NCBI GenBank assembly: GCA_041390145.1
Contig: JAWKQM010000003.1
Location: 205,001 to 269,000, forward strand
From: Gemmatimonadales bacterium
Lineage (GTDB): Bacteria; Gemmatimonadota; Gemmatimonadetes; Gemmatimonadales; GWC2-71-9
Length of the DNA stretch: 64,000 bases
Reading direction: 5' to 3'
Below are positions 37,796 to 46,452 of the stretch, one piece after another. The number at the start of each line of letters is the position of its first letter. Position 1 is the first letter of the stretch. Made by a program: the position numbers and the translations under genes. The notes under the pieces are model-generated. The model searched no databases and was not told where the DNA came from. It worked only from the letters and a program-made list of their open reading frames with translations.

Positions 37796-39229
37796 ATGCG
37801 ACGCTCCCTCCTGGCCCTTCTCCTGCTGCTCCCCGCCGCGGGGGCATGCAACGACCCCTTGGCAGTCGAGACCGGCGGGGTCGAGATCGACCTGGCGGTG
37901 ACCGGACCCGACGGACACGCCGGCGCCTTCACGGTTGCCATCGACGGGGGAGCACCTGTCGGTGTTTCTGGGTCCGGGTCGGTCGTGTCTGGTCTCGCAT
38001 CCGGGCACCATACCATCGCTCTGGGCGGGCTCGCCTCGAACTGCACGCCGGAAGGCGAAGCGAGCAGGTCGTTTGCCATCAATCCTTCCGAAACCACCGT
38101 GGTCACCTTTGCCGTGACATGTACGGCCACGAGCGGTGCGATCGATATGCGGGTGACGACGACCGGCTCCGATCCCGATCTGGATGGATATCGTGTCAGC
38201 CTCGATGGCGGCACGCCCCGCCCGATCCCGACAAATGGGGTGACTCGATTCTCCGGACTCTCCGGGGGGATCCACACGCTCAGCCTCAGCGGGTTGGCGC
38301 CCAATTGCAGTGCGCTCGTATCCAACCCGCTGGAGGTGAGCGTCCCGGTGGGTGGGTCGGTATCGGAAGTGGTCTCAGCGCCGATCGATGTGGCGTGCAC
38401 GGCCACGACCGGGTCGATCCGGGTGTCCGCCGTCACGACGGGTCCCGAACCGGATGCCCTGTACTCGGTGACCCTCAATGGTGGGGCGCCACGCGCCGTG
38501 CTTGCGAACGGGAGCATCCAGGTGAATCAGCGATCTCCAGGGAGCTACGCAGTCTTGCTCACGGATATCGCTCCCAACTGTGCCGTGAGCGGTCCCAACC
38601 CCGTCACCGTGACGGTATCCATTGGTGATACCACTGATGTTGCCTTTGCGGTGGCGTGCCTCCCGAGCCCGACCCTCCGGGTCACGGTGTCGACAACCGG
38701 CTCCGACATCCCTGGGAGATTCTTGGCCTTCGTGGATGACGATGGGGGCTGGTACAGCTATCCCGCGTATACGCTGTCTGTCCCGTCGAACGGAACGGAC
38801 TCGGTCGTGGTGGAGGCCGGAGAGCACGTGGTGGCGCTCGCTTACCTTCCAGCGAATTGCGTTGTCACGAGCCCGACCCAGGTGCCTGTCACCCTCCCGG
38901 CCGGGTCGACAGTGGATGTCGCCTTCACGGTGACGTGCACGCCCCTGCCAATCCTGAGGGTGACTGTCGTGACGACTGGGATCAATGCACCGGCGGCGTA
39001 CTTGGTCGGCGTCGACCCCGACTACTACTACTACTACTACTCCTCCTACCGCTACTCGGCGAACATCCCCTCCAACGGGACGGTCTCGATCGGCCTGCCG
39101 GTCGGGTCTCACTTCGTAACCCTGGATCAGGTTCCGCTGAACTGTGTTGTCACCAGTCCGAACAACGTGCTCGTGAACGTTGCGCTCGGAGTGACGACAG
39201 ATCTTGCTTACACGGTCTCCTGTCAGTAG
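37796..39229 (+). CDS. Lipoprotein of tandem cysteine-containing repeats with poly-Tyr tract
   Basis: The 477-residue protein has a lipoprotein signal (RRSLLALLLLLPAAGAC, lipidated Cys at about residue 18) followed by five tandem units of about 90 residues. Each ends in a pattern like PNCxVxxPNxVxVxVxxGxTxxVxFxVxC, for example PNCAVSGPNPVTVTVSIGDT. Each unit has two cysteines that could pair. The last unit carries six consecutive Tyr encoded by (TAC)6 at 39023-39040. The fold is probably a beta-sandwich; function is unknown. It is likely cell-surface or periplasmic. It is the first gene after tRNA-Gly. Confidence 0.75.
   Translation: MRRSLLALLLLLPAAGACNDPLAVETGGVEIDLAVTGPDGHAGAFTVAIDGGAPVGVSGSGSVVSGLASGHHTIALGGLASNCTPEGEASRSFAINPSETTVVTFAVTCTATSGAIDMRVTTTGSDPDLDGYRVSLDGGTPRPIPTNGVTRFSGLSGGIHTLSLSGLAPNCSALVSNPLEVSVPVGGSVSEVVSAPIDVACTATTGSIRVSAVTTGPEPDALYSVTLNGGAPRAVLANGSIQVNQRSPGSYAVLLTDIAPNCAVSGPNPVTVTVSIGDTTDVAFAVACLPSPTLRVTVSTTGSDIPGRFLAFVDDDGGWYSYPAYTLSVPSNGTDSVVVEAGEHVVALAYLPANCVVTSPTQVPVTLPAGSTVDVAFTVTCTPLPILRVTVVTTGINAPAAYLVGVDPDYYYYYYSSYRYSANIPSNGTVSIGLPVGSHFVTLDQVPLNCVVTSPNNVLVNVALGVTTDLAYTVSCQ
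39023..39040 (+). repeat. (TAC)6 trinucleotide repeat inside the repeat lipoprotein
   Basis: Six uninterrupted tac codons encode hexa-tyrosine, followed by tcc tcc tac cgc tac. Changes in copy number would keep the reading frame. Confidence 0.95.
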
Positions 39230-39241
39230 GCGAAGTCCAAG

Positions 39242-40654
39242 ATGCTCCCCGTCGCCCGAGCGCGGCTCCCTCTTGGCCTGCTCCTCGCCATGGCTGCCGG
39301 CGTGCTGGCGGGCTGCGCCGATGAGTCGGTGGTAGCCTCACCCTCGCCGCCGGTGGTGGAGAGCGTGGTCGTCACGCCGGGGCCGCACAACGTCCTCAGC
39401 GCGGTCGTCACCGCATCGGTTCGCGACGCGGACAGCGTGGTGGTCCTCTATGGGCCAACGGGGGAGGGTCTCGAGAGCGTGACGCCAAGCACGACGGCGT
39501 CGTCGGACGGCGTCGAGCTCGCCGTCCTCGGCCTGCTGCCGGCCACGGCGTATCAGTTGGAGGTCCTCGCCTATGGCGCTGGCGGGGTGACCGCCAGCGA
39601 CACCCTTGTGCTCACGACAGACGCGTTGCCCTTGGACTTGCCGACCTACTCGGCGGGGGGCAGCGATCCCACCCCCGGCTACGTGGTCTTCGGCGCCTAT
39701 CCCTACGGCGTGGTGATCGACAACACCGGTCGGGTGGTGTGGTATCGGCACCTCGACTGGGGACCGACGCTCAATTTCCAGGTCGTGGCAACGGGGCGGT
39801 ATGCGACGAGTCCCACCTACCCGGACCCCGGTGACGCCGCGCCGTGGGTGGAGCTCGACCTGCTGGGCAACGAGACCCGCAGGATGGGGTGCAGCGCAGG
39901 GCTCAAGTCCCGGTTCCATGAGCTGGTCGCCGAGGCCGACGGATCGTACTGGTTGATGTGCGATGACACCCGTGTCATGGACCTGACCATGTTTGGGGGG
40001 CAGCCAGACGCGGAGGTGACAGGGACCGCGGTGCAGCACGTCGACGCGAGCGGGGATGCCCTCTTCTCGTGGACCGCGTTTGACCACTTTGCCATCACCG
40101 ACGTCGACCTGGCGAGCCGGACGGGCGCGACGGTGAACTGGACGCATGGCAACGCAATCGATTTTACACCTGATGGCAACCTGCTGGTGTCCTTCCGCAG
40201 CCTGAACGAGATCACCAAGATCGACCTCCGGACTGGCGCGGTGCTCTGGCGACTCGGCGGCCAGGCGAACCAGTTCACGGCGCTCGGCGGCGTGCCGACT
40301 TTTGTCGGTCAGCACGGCGTCCGGATGCCTGGGGCAGGAGTGCTGCAGCTGCTCGACAACCGGGGCCTCCCGGGCAATACCCACGCCCGGCGCTACAGGA
40401 TTGACGAGGCGTCCCGCACCGTGGCGTGGACCGCCGACTACTTCTCGGCGCCCCCCGCAAGTTCGCTGCTTGGTGGATCCACCCAGACACTGCCGGGTGG
40501 GCACATCCTGGTCGCGTACGGGAATGGGAACCGGGTCCAGGAGTACGACACCGGCGGAAACGTCGTCTGGGAAATCCACGGCAATCCAGGCTACGTCTTC
40601 CGGGCGCAGCGGATTCGTTCGCTCTACAGCCTCGAGTTCGCCGGCTCGCGGTAG
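39242..40654 (+). CDS. Arylsulfotransferase (ASST)-like lipoprotein
   Basis: The 470-residue protein has a lipoprotein signal ending in GVLAGC, an N-terminal fibronectin-like beta domain (residues about 35-125) and a beta-propeller-like region resembling the arylsulfotransferase families: GYVVFGAYPYGVVIDNTGRV, NWTHGNAIDFTPDGNLLVSF, ITKIDLRTGAVLWRLGG and GQHGVRMPGAG. ASST enzymes move sulfate between phenolic compounds; activity here is unproven, and many relatives are of unknown function. It follows the repeat lipoprotein by 12 bases and may share its transcript. Confidence 0.72.
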   Translation: MLPVARARLPLGLLLAMAAGVLAGCADESVVASPSPPVVESVVVTPGPHNVLSAVVTASVRDADSVVVLYGPTGEGLESVTPSTTASSDGVELAVLGLLPATAYQLEVLAYGAGGVTASDTLVLTTDALPLDLPTYSAGGSDPTPGYVVFGAYPYGVVIDNTGRVVWYRHLDWGPTLNFQVVATGRYATSPTYPDPGDAAPWVELDLLGNETRRMGCSAGLKSRFHELVAEADGSYWLMCDDTRVMDLTMFGGQPDAEVTGTAVQHVDASGDALFSWTAFDHFAITDVDLASRTGATVNWTHGNAIDFTPDGNLLVSFRSLNEITKIDLRTGAVLWRLGGQANQFTALGGVPTFVGQHGVRMPGAGVLQLLDNRGLPGNTHARRYRIDEASRTVAWTADYFSAPPASSLLGGSTQTLPGGHILVAYGNGNRVQEYDTGGNVVWEIHGNPGYVFRAQRIRSLYSLEFAGSR

Positions 40655-40907
40655 GGACGGGCGATGCACGACCCCTGCCGACCCCTCCGGTTCGGTGGGG
40701 GTTGTCGCATTCGGGACGGTTGCTTGACGGCGGCTTGACGAGGGGGCGCAAGGTTGGCGGGGCCATCCGGGGAGAAGTCGACGTCCGAGGGAGGCAGGGA
40801 TGCTTCACGCCTTCCTCACCCTTTCCCTACAGTGGCAGCCGAGATTGTAGTCGGCTCCGTGCTGCCGCTCGCCGGCCTGCGGAGTCATTCCCAACCAGGA
40901 GGACCCC
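40655..40907. other. Intergenic region with weak hairpins
   Basis: These 253 bases contain no gene that I can support. Two modest inverted repeats are seen: acccct/gggggt at 40681-40702, which could end the ASST-like transcript, and agccga/tcggct at 40837-40856. ggaggacccc before 40908 is the ribosome binding site of the next gene. Confidence 0.5.
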
Positions 40908-42035
40908 ATGAAATCCGCATTGAAGTTCCTGGCCGTGCTGGCCCTCGTGCTGGGCCAGGCCTGCTCAGACGCCCCGGCGCCGACGGCTCCGGGCGTGACC
41001 GGTGGAAACATCCTGTCGGAGACGATGGGCGCGGCCGGCGGTTCGGCGGATGTGACCGTGATGACACAAAACCTGTATGTGGGCGCCGATGTCGACGCCG
41101 TCATCACGGCCCTCGCGACGCCCGACCCCGACGACGACATTCCGGCCCTGCTGGATGCCGTGGCCACGCTGGAGCGGACCGACTTCCCGGCGCGGGCCGT
41201 GGCGATCGCCCGGGAGATCGGACGCGCCCACCCCCTGGTGGTCGGGCTGCAAGAGGTCTCGACCATCGGCATCGACATCCCACCCCTCGGGGTCAGCGTC
41301 CACCTCGACTTCCAGCAGCTCCTCCTGGACGCGCTCGCGGCCCAGGGGCTGGACTATGTCGTGGCCGTGCGGCTCGACAACTTCACCGCCTCGCCGGCGC
41401 CGGGCATCAGCCTGACGGACGCCGACGTCATGCTCGTGGATCCGAGCCGGGTGGAGGTCGTCACGACCGCCGGCCACACCTTCAGCGCCAACCTGGGTGA
41501 GGTGGCACCGGGCGTGGACCTGCAGCGCGGCTGGGTCGAGATGACCGCCGTCATCGACGGGGTGACCTACACCTTTGCCAGCACGCACACCGAGGGCACC
41601 GGGCCGGACGAGCTGCTCCTGCAGCTTCATGCCGCGCAGGTGGGGGAAATGGCGGCTTCGCTTGGCGACGCCGTGCCGGCCATCGTCATGGGCGACTTCA
41701 ACGCCCGGCCCGGCTCACCCGCCTACCAGGTGATGCTCGACGCCGGCTTCACGGATGTGTGGCATGCGCTGCGCCCCGGCGTGCGCGGGTACAGCTGCTG
41801 CCAGCTCGCCGACCTCTCCAATCCGCGGCCAATCTTCAGCGAACGGATCGACTACGTCTGGACCCGTGGACTGGGGGATCTTCGCGGGTGGCACTCGCTG
41901 CTCGGGCAGATCCGCCTGTTCGGCGACGTGCCCTCCGACCGCCTCCTGAACGGTGCAGGCGACCTGATCTGGCCGTCCGATCACGCGGGGGTGATCGCCA
42001 CCATCATGCTGCCACGCGGGGGCCGGTCCATCTGA
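40908..42035 (+). CDS. Endonuclease/exonuclease/phosphatase-family lipoprotein
   Basis: The 375-residue protein has a lipoprotein signal (LAVLALVLGQAC) and the EEP fold: MTQNLYVGAD (first Asn), GLQEV (metal Glu near residue 122), STHTEG, IVMGDFNARPGS (catalytic Asp/Asn near 265) and WPSDHAGVIA at the C-terminus. The family contains nucleases, sphingomyelinases and inositol phosphatases; the extracytoplasmic location fits a scavenging nuclease or phosphodiesterase. ggagga precedes the ATG. Confidence 0.85.
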   Translation: MKSALKFLAVLALVLGQACSDAPAPTAPGVTGGNILSETMGAAGGSADVTVMTQNLYVGADVDAVITALATPDPDDDIPALLDAVATLERTDFPARAVAIAREIGRAHPLVVGLQEVSTIGIDIPPLGVSVHLDFQQLLLDALAAQGLDYVVAVRLDNFTASPAPGISLTDADVMLVDPSRVEVVTTAGHTFSANLGEVAPGVDLQRGWVEMTAVIDGVTYTFASTHTEGTGPDELLLQLHAAQVGEMAASLGDAVPAIVMGDFNARPGSPAYQVMLDAGFTDVWHALRPGVRGYSCCQLADLSNPRPIFSERIDYVWTRGLGDLRGWHSLLGQIRLFGDVPSDRLLNGAGDLIWPSDHAGVIATIMLPRGGRSI

Positions 42036-42052
42036 GCTGCACAGCAAGACGA

Positions 42053-42090
42053 CACGAGCCCCCGGCGCCGAGTGGCGCCGGGGGCTCGTG
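42053..42090. terminator. Bidirectional terminator between convergent genes
   Basis: A perfect 17-bp stem (cacgagcccccggcgcc with ggcgccgggggctcgtg) closes the loop gagt. It lies 17 bases after the plus-strand EEP gene and 17 bases after the minus-strand C39-like gene, so it can end both transcripts. Confidence 0.85.
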
Positions 42091-42107
42091 CCTGTCCTGC
42101 GGAGTGG

Positions 42108-42986
42108 TCAGCGCCGCCGGGGCTTGGCGCGCGGCCCGTACACGGGGGAGACGCCGTGGCGTGCGGCGGCCCAGAGCGTGAGGATCGAGGTGATCCCGGC
42201 GATGGTCCGCTTTTCCTGCTCGGCATGGATGACGAGGCCGTAGGTGTCGGCGACGAAATGCATGTTGTCGAGCACCTGCCGGGCGGCCTTCGTGTCGATG
42301 TTGCCGTGCCAGTAGTCCACCTGTTCGACGATCATGTCTTCGTGCCGGCGGAGGAACTCGCCGAGCGAGAAGACCTTCCGGCTGAGGGGAGTCCGGCTGC
42401 GGCAGAGCACGAGGAGGTCGCCGAGGTAGACGTCCCACAATTCGGCGAGCTGTCGGTTGGAGTCCCGGCGCAGGGCGCGGGCGCGGGCGAGGGAGAACTG
42501 CGCCTTCGACCGGCGGCGATCCCGCGGGACCACGGGGTGGAGGTCGTAGAAGGTGTGGACGGCCGTGTCGTCCAGCTCATCGTCCTCGTGGTAAACCCAC
42601 ATCCGCTTCAGGGTCGTCCAACTGGCGATGGTCACGACCTTTTTTTCGCGGCTGTCGAGCAGGATGAACTTCCCGTGCTCGACGTTCACGGCCGTCAGCC
42701 AGTGACTCCACTCATCCACGCAGAGGAGGACGGGGATCCCCCGACGGAGGTACTTCACCAATTCCGACTTGGCGTGGGCCTCGTCGTGGCGCCGGATCAT
42801 CAGGATGTCGACGCCGAACTTCTTGGCGGCCCGGCCGAGCTGGAGCTCGTCGGTGCCATTCCACCAGTGGCTGCCGGCAAGCTTGCTGATGTCCTTCTCG
42901 TCCTTGAGCACGCCGAACATGGCGAGGGCATGTTTCAGGGCGAAGGGCCCGCACTGCCAGATGTTCGGTTGTGGGTATATTCCCAT
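42108..42986 (-). CDS. C39-like cysteine peptidase domain protein
   Basis: The 292-residue protein begins with a peptidase C39-like domain: QCGPFALKHAL gives a likely catalytic Cys12, SHWLTAVN gives His95, and FILLDSR gives Asp111, a full triad in the usual order. The last 160 residues are a helical, Arg-rich region without a recognised signature. There is no signal peptide or membrane helix, so it is not a typical bacteriocin exporter. The start ATG at 42986 lies 48 bases from the divergent ATP-grasp gene; the longer open frame upstream is antisense to that gene. The substrate is unknown. Confidence 0.7.
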   Translation of the reverse strand: MGIYPQPNIWQCGPFALKHALAMFGVLKDEKDISKLAGSHWWNGTDELQLGRAAKKFGVDILMIRRHDEAHAKSELVKYLRRGIPVLLCVDEWSHWLTAVNVEHGKFILLDSREKKVVTIASWTTLKRMWVYHEDDELDDTAVHTFYDLHPVVPRDRRRSKAQFSLARARALRRDSNRQLAELWDVYLGDLLVLCRSRTPLSRKVFSLGEFLRRHEDMIVEQVDYWHGNIDTKAARQVLDNMHFVADTYGLVIHAEQEKRTIAGITSILTLWAAARHGVSPVYGPRAKPRRR

Positions 42987-43034
42987 GGAGCGTCCGGTTC
43001 GGAGTTCCGCAAAGGTAAGCAGAACGGGGGAGTG

Positions 43035-44111
43035 ATGGCTACAGCCCGGCAGCGAGGCTCGGTGGTGGTGCTGTATAACAGCGTCAGCGACGAGGGGTAC
43101 GAGAAGCTCCGCGACGTCGACCCCGAGACGCTCGGCTTCAAGCCGGAATACGACATTGCCGTGTCGACGGTCGCCGAGGAATATGCCGCCATCATGGACG
43201 GGCTCAAGGAGGCCGGTTTCCAGGCCCGGGAAGTGAACCTGGCCGAGGATATCAAGCAGCTGGAGCGGCTGGTGCGGCGCAATCCGCCTGACGCGGTGTT
43301 CAACCTCGTGGAGGGGTTCCACGACGACGCCGACCTCGAACCGGCCATCGCCGGGTTCCTCGACCTCTACCGGATCCCGTACACCGGCGCGCCGCCGATT
43401 GCCCTCGCCAACTGCCGCCGCAAGGGGCTGATGAAGCAGCTGCTCCTGGCCAACGGCGTCCCGACCCCCAAGTTTCTCCAGTTGAACAAGCCCAAGATCG
43501 CGGTGCGGCACGGGCTGCACTACCCGCTCATCATCAAGCCGGCCCGTGAGGACGCCAGCGCCGGTGTGGACGAGAAGAGCGTGGTGTACGACCGGGCGGA
43601 ACTGCTTGCCCAGCTGGAACGGGTCTTCGACGAGTTCGACCCGCCGATCCTGGTCGAGGAGTTCATCGAGGGACGGGAGTTCCATGTCGGCGTGCTTGGG
43701 AATGATCCGGGAGAGGTGCTTCCTCCCCTGGAGTATGACTTTTCCGAGCTGCCCGACGATCAGCCGTCGGTGATCAGTTACGCGGCCAAGTGGGACCCGC
43801 TGGCCGAAGTGTTCCACCGCGTGGCGGCGCATTGTCCCGCCGACATGAGCAAGCGGCTCGCGAAGAAGATCGAGGATGTGGCGCTGCGGGCGTACCGCGT
43901 GTCCGGGTGCCGGGACTACGCCAGGCTGGACCTCCGGGTCTCGGCGGACAACCACGTCTACGTGCTCGAGGTGAACCCCAATCCGGACCTCACCGAGGGG
44001 GTGTCGTTCATGCACTCGGCCGAGGTGGCGGGCTATTCGTTCTCGAAAACCCTGCGGAAGATCGTGGAGATGGCGATGGCCCGCACTCCCGAGCCGCCGC
44101 CCGTGGGCTGA
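43035..44111 (+). CDS. ATP-grasp ligase, D-alanine--D-alanine ligase family
   Basis: The 358-residue protein has the D-Ala-D-Ala ligase plan: an N-terminal Rossmann-like part (VVVLYNSVSDEG, PDAVFNLVEGF), IPYTGAPPIAL, RKGLMKQLLLANGVPTPKF, ATP-grasp YPLIIKPAREDASAG near residue 160, ILVEEFIEGREFHVGVLG, and the metal site YVLEVNPNPDLTEG. The N-terminus diverges from true Ddl, so the substrate may be another amino acid or peptide. Divergent transcription from the C39-like gene with a 48-base gap suggests joint regulation. Confidence 0.8.
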   Translation: MATARQRGSVVVLYNSVSDEGYEKLRDVDPETLGFKPEYDIAVSTVAEEYAAIMDGLKEAGFQAREVNLAEDIKQLERLVRRNPPDAVFNLVEGFHDDADLEPAIAGFLDLYRIPYTGAPPIALANCRRKGLMKQLLLANGVPTPKFLQLNKPKIAVRHGLHYPLIIKPAREDASAGVDEKSVVYDRAELLAQLERVFDEFDPPILVEEFIEGREFHVGVLGNDPGEVLPPLEYDFSELPDDQPSVISYAAKWDPLAEVFHRVAAHCPADMSKRLAKKIEDVALRAYRVSGCRDYARLDLRVSADNHVYVLEVNPNPDLTEGVSFMHSAEVAGYSFSKTLRKIVEMAMARTPEPPPVG

Positions 44112-44118
44112 CCCTCAC

Positions 44119-44146
44119 TTCACGCTCGGCCTTTTCTGTGTATATT
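44119..44146 (+). promoter_or_regulatory. Candidate promoter upstream of small lipoprotein gene
   Basis: ttcacg (44119-44124) and tatatt (44141-44146) are spaced by 16 bases in an otherwise GC-rich gap. This fits a sigma-70 promoter and leaves a leader of about 120 bases before the ATG at 44276. Confidence 0.45.
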
Positions 44147-44219
44147 GCGGGGATTCGTTCCAAGGCGGGACGCAGGGCGATCCCAGTGGCAGGTGGCCCA
44201 GAGTGTCGATGAAGCAGGC

Positions 44220-44238
44220 GGCGACGATTAACGTCGCC
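44220..44238 (+). promoter_or_regulatory. Palindrome in the leader of the small lipoprotein gene
   Basis: ggcgacg (44220-44226) and cgtcgcc (44232-44238) form a perfect 7-bp inverted repeat around attaa, 37 bases before the ATG. It could be an operator or an RNA hairpin; no regulator is identified. Confidence 0.35.
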
Positions 44239-44275
44239 ATCGAGATCCATAACTCACCCATCGAAGGAGCAGGAT

Positions 44276-44920
44276 ATGCGTAGCATGAAGGGAACGCTGT
44301 TTGCGGCCGTGGCGCTCGTGGCGCTGGCCGGATGCTCGAAGGAAAAGGCTCCCGAGGCCATGCCGGAAGCGGCTGCCCCGGCGCCCGCCGCAGGCCCGAC
44401 CGTCTCAAGCCCGCCGAGCGCGGCGACGACGGCCATGGCCACCGCGCCGGCCGCCCCGAGCTCCGCCACGATGGCCAATAGCATCTCCAGCGGCCCGCTG
44501 AGCGAGAGCACCGCCCAGGCCGGCGATGCCGGCGACTCCTCGTGGGTCGCCCAGATTGACGTGGACGGCGACGGCACCATGGAAGACGGCACCTTCCTGT
44601 GGGATGACGAGGTCAAGATTCTCTACATTGCCGTCGACGACGATGAGGTCTGCGCCGACGGTGGCACCGTCCAGGCCAACACCCTGACCGCGCTCTTCGC
44701 GACCGGCAATGCCGCCGGCGCCCCGGTCGGTTCCGGCTGGACCGCCACCTACCTCGACGCCACCGAGTGCGGCGCTGCCGAGCCCGTCCTCTGGGGCGAG
44801 CGGTTCGACGCCAATGGCAACGTGACCGAGGCCGGCGAGGCGATGATCTCCCCGAGCACCGGCGACCTGGTCATCAACGTGGTGGCCACCGATTCGGCCG
44901 CGACGGCGAACGGCATGTAA
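44276..44920 (+). CDS. Small alanine-rich lipoprotein, unknown function
   Basis: The 214-residue protein has a lipoprotein signal (VALVALAGCSKEK), a low-complexity Ala/Pro linker (residues about 22-75) and a C-terminal domain with DVDGDGTMEDG, an EF-hand-like acidic loop that may bind calcium, and two cysteines (VCADGG, ATECGA). gaaggagcagg precedes the ATG. A strong terminator follows, so it is probably a single-gene unit. Confidence 0.7.
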   Translation: MRSMKGTLFAAVALVALAGCSKEKAPEAMPEAAAPAPAAGPTVSSPPSAATTAMATAPAAPSSATMANSISSGPLSESTAQAGDAGDSSWVAQIDVDGDGTMEDGTFLWDDEVKILYIAVDDDEVCADGGTVQANTLTALFATGNAAGAPVGSGWTATYLDATECGAAEPVLWGERFDANGNVTEAGEAMISPSTGDLVINVVATDSAATANGM

Positions 44921-44958
44921 GCAGGGCCGTGGGCGGCTGCGCCGCCCATGATCTCAGC

Positions 44959-44999
44959 AGAGCCCCGCTCGGGTACGTCCCGGGCGGGGCTCTGTCATT
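44959..44999 (+). terminator. Rho-independent terminator after small lipoprotein gene
   Basis: A 16-bp stem (44959-44974 with 44980-44995, one G-U pair) closes tacgt and is followed by tcatt. A second small hairpin, gcggtcc/ggaccgc, lies at 45012-45031. Confidence 0.8.
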
Positions 45000-45097
45000 C
45001 CTGCCCTGTGGCGGTCCTCCCCCGGACCGCAACGACCGCGGATGTGGAGAACAGGACGAGCGTCGCAACCATTACTTGAGGTGTGAACCCCTAACCC

Positions 45098-45112
45098 TTG
45101 ATATTATAACAC
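45098..45112 (+). promoter_or_regulatory. AT-rich candidate promoter of the DUF512-der operon
   Basis: ttgatattataacac stands out in a GC-rich gap and offers tattat or tataac as a -10 box. A ttgagg at 45076-45081 could serve as -35, but the spacing is not ideal. The ATG follows about 65 bases later. Confidence 0.4.
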
Positions 45113-45174
45113 GATCCACGCATCTTTGGCCGGTGCCTCTATGGGCTCGACTGCTCTGACATCAGGACAGGTGG

Positions 45175-46452
45175 ATGATTCGCGTAAACGCAGTGCAGCC
45201 CGAATCACTGGGTGAGGAACTCGGGCTGGCGGTCGGGACGGAACTGCTTTCCGTCAACGGCCGCAGCTTGGAGGATTTTCTCGACTGGGAATTCCTGACC
45301 GCCGAGGACGCGTTCACACTGCTTGTCCGCCAGCCGGACGGCCAGGAAATCGAGTTTGATATCGAGCGGCCCGAAGGGCTGCCGATGGGGCTGGGGCTCG
45401 AGCCTCCCCGGATCCGGCGCTGCGCGAACCGCTGCGACTTCTGCTTCGTGGATGGCCTCCCCACCGGACTGCGCGACACCCTCTACATCCGCGACGACGA
45501 CTACCGGCTCTCCTTCCGGTACGGCAATTTTGCCACGCTGACCAACCTGAAACAGCGCGATGTCGACCGGATCATCGAGTACCGACTCTCGCCGCTGTAC
45601 GTCTCGGTCCACGCGACCGATCCGACCGTGCGGCGGTGGCTCCTCCGGAACCCCACCGCGCCCGACATCCTTGAGCAGCTGCGCGGCTTCGCCGGGCACG
45701 GGATCCAGTTCCACACCCAGATCGTGATGTCCCCCGGGGTCAACGACGGGGAGGTGCTGGAGCGGTCCCTCAACGACCTGTACGCCTTCGGGGGCTCGGT
45801 GCTGAGCGTGTCCGTGGTGCCGGTCGGACTCACGGAATTCAGCAAGCATCACCTGGTGCGGGAGCCGACCGAGGCCGAGTGCGCCGCCGCCGTACGGCTG
45901 GTGGAGCGGCACGCGGCGGTCGCGCGGGCCGAGCGGGGAATCGCCTGGTGCCTTGGCGCGGACGAGCTGTATCTCCGCGCCGGCCTTCCGCTCCCCGGTC
46001 CCGAGGCGTACGACGACTTCGACCAGGTGGAGAACGGCGTCGGTTCCGTCCGCTACCTGCAGGCCCGGATCCAGGAGGGGGCAGGGGAGCTGGGCCACTT
46101 GGCCGGCAAGCGCATCGGCGTGCTGACCGGGACCTCCATGGGGGCGCTGATGCCGCAGGTGCTCGCGCCACTGACGGAGGCCACCGGCGCCACCTTCGAG
46201 TTGATCGTGCTGGAGAACACGCTGTTCGGGAAGACGGTCACCACGGCGGGGCTGCTGCCGGGGGCCGCCTTCCTGAGCGCGCTTCGTGATCGGGACGACC
46301 TCGATCTGGCGCTGCTTCCGGCGGAGTCGATCAATGACGACCTGCTGTTCATGGACGATCTGGACGCCCACGACTTGCAGGCCCAGGTCCCGGTCAAGAT
46401 TCGCTTTTCCCACCATTTCACGGACGCGCTGGCCGCGCCGGTGCCCGCATGA
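45175..46452 (+). CDS. DUF512 protein: PDZ domain plus radical-SAM-like iron-sulfur domain
   Basis: The 425-residue protein has an N-terminal PDZ-like domain (VQPESLGEELGLAVGTELLS), a cysteine cluster CANRCDFCFVD (C-x3-C-x2-C near residue 83) of the radical SAM type, and the DUF512 C-terminal region (GKRIGVLTGTSMGALMPQVL, LFGKTVTTAGLLPG). The family is conserved in Cyanobacteria, Clostridia and other phyla, often next to der; its reaction is unknown. Here der overlaps it by 4 bases. Confidence 0.88.
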   Translation: MIRVNAVQPESLGEELGLAVGTELLSVNGRSLEDFLDWEFLTAEDAFTLLVRQPDGQEIEFDIERPEGLPMGLGLEPPRIRRCANRCDFCFVDGLPTGLRDTLYIRDDDYRLSFRYGNFATLTNLKQRDVDRIIEYRLSPLYVSVHATDPTVRRWLLRNPTAPDILEQLRGFAGHGIQFHTQIVMSPGVNDGEVLERSLNDLYAFGGSVLSVSVVPVGLTEFSKHHLVREPTEAECAAAVRLVERHAAVARAERGIAWCLGADELYLRAGLPLPGPEAYDDFDQVENGVGSVRYLQARIQEGAGELGHLAGKRIGVLTGTSMGALMPQVLAPLTEATGATFELIVLENTLFGKTVTTAGLLPGAAFLSALRDRDDLDLALLPAESINDDLLFMDDLDAHDLQAQVPVKIRFSHHFTDALAAPVPA

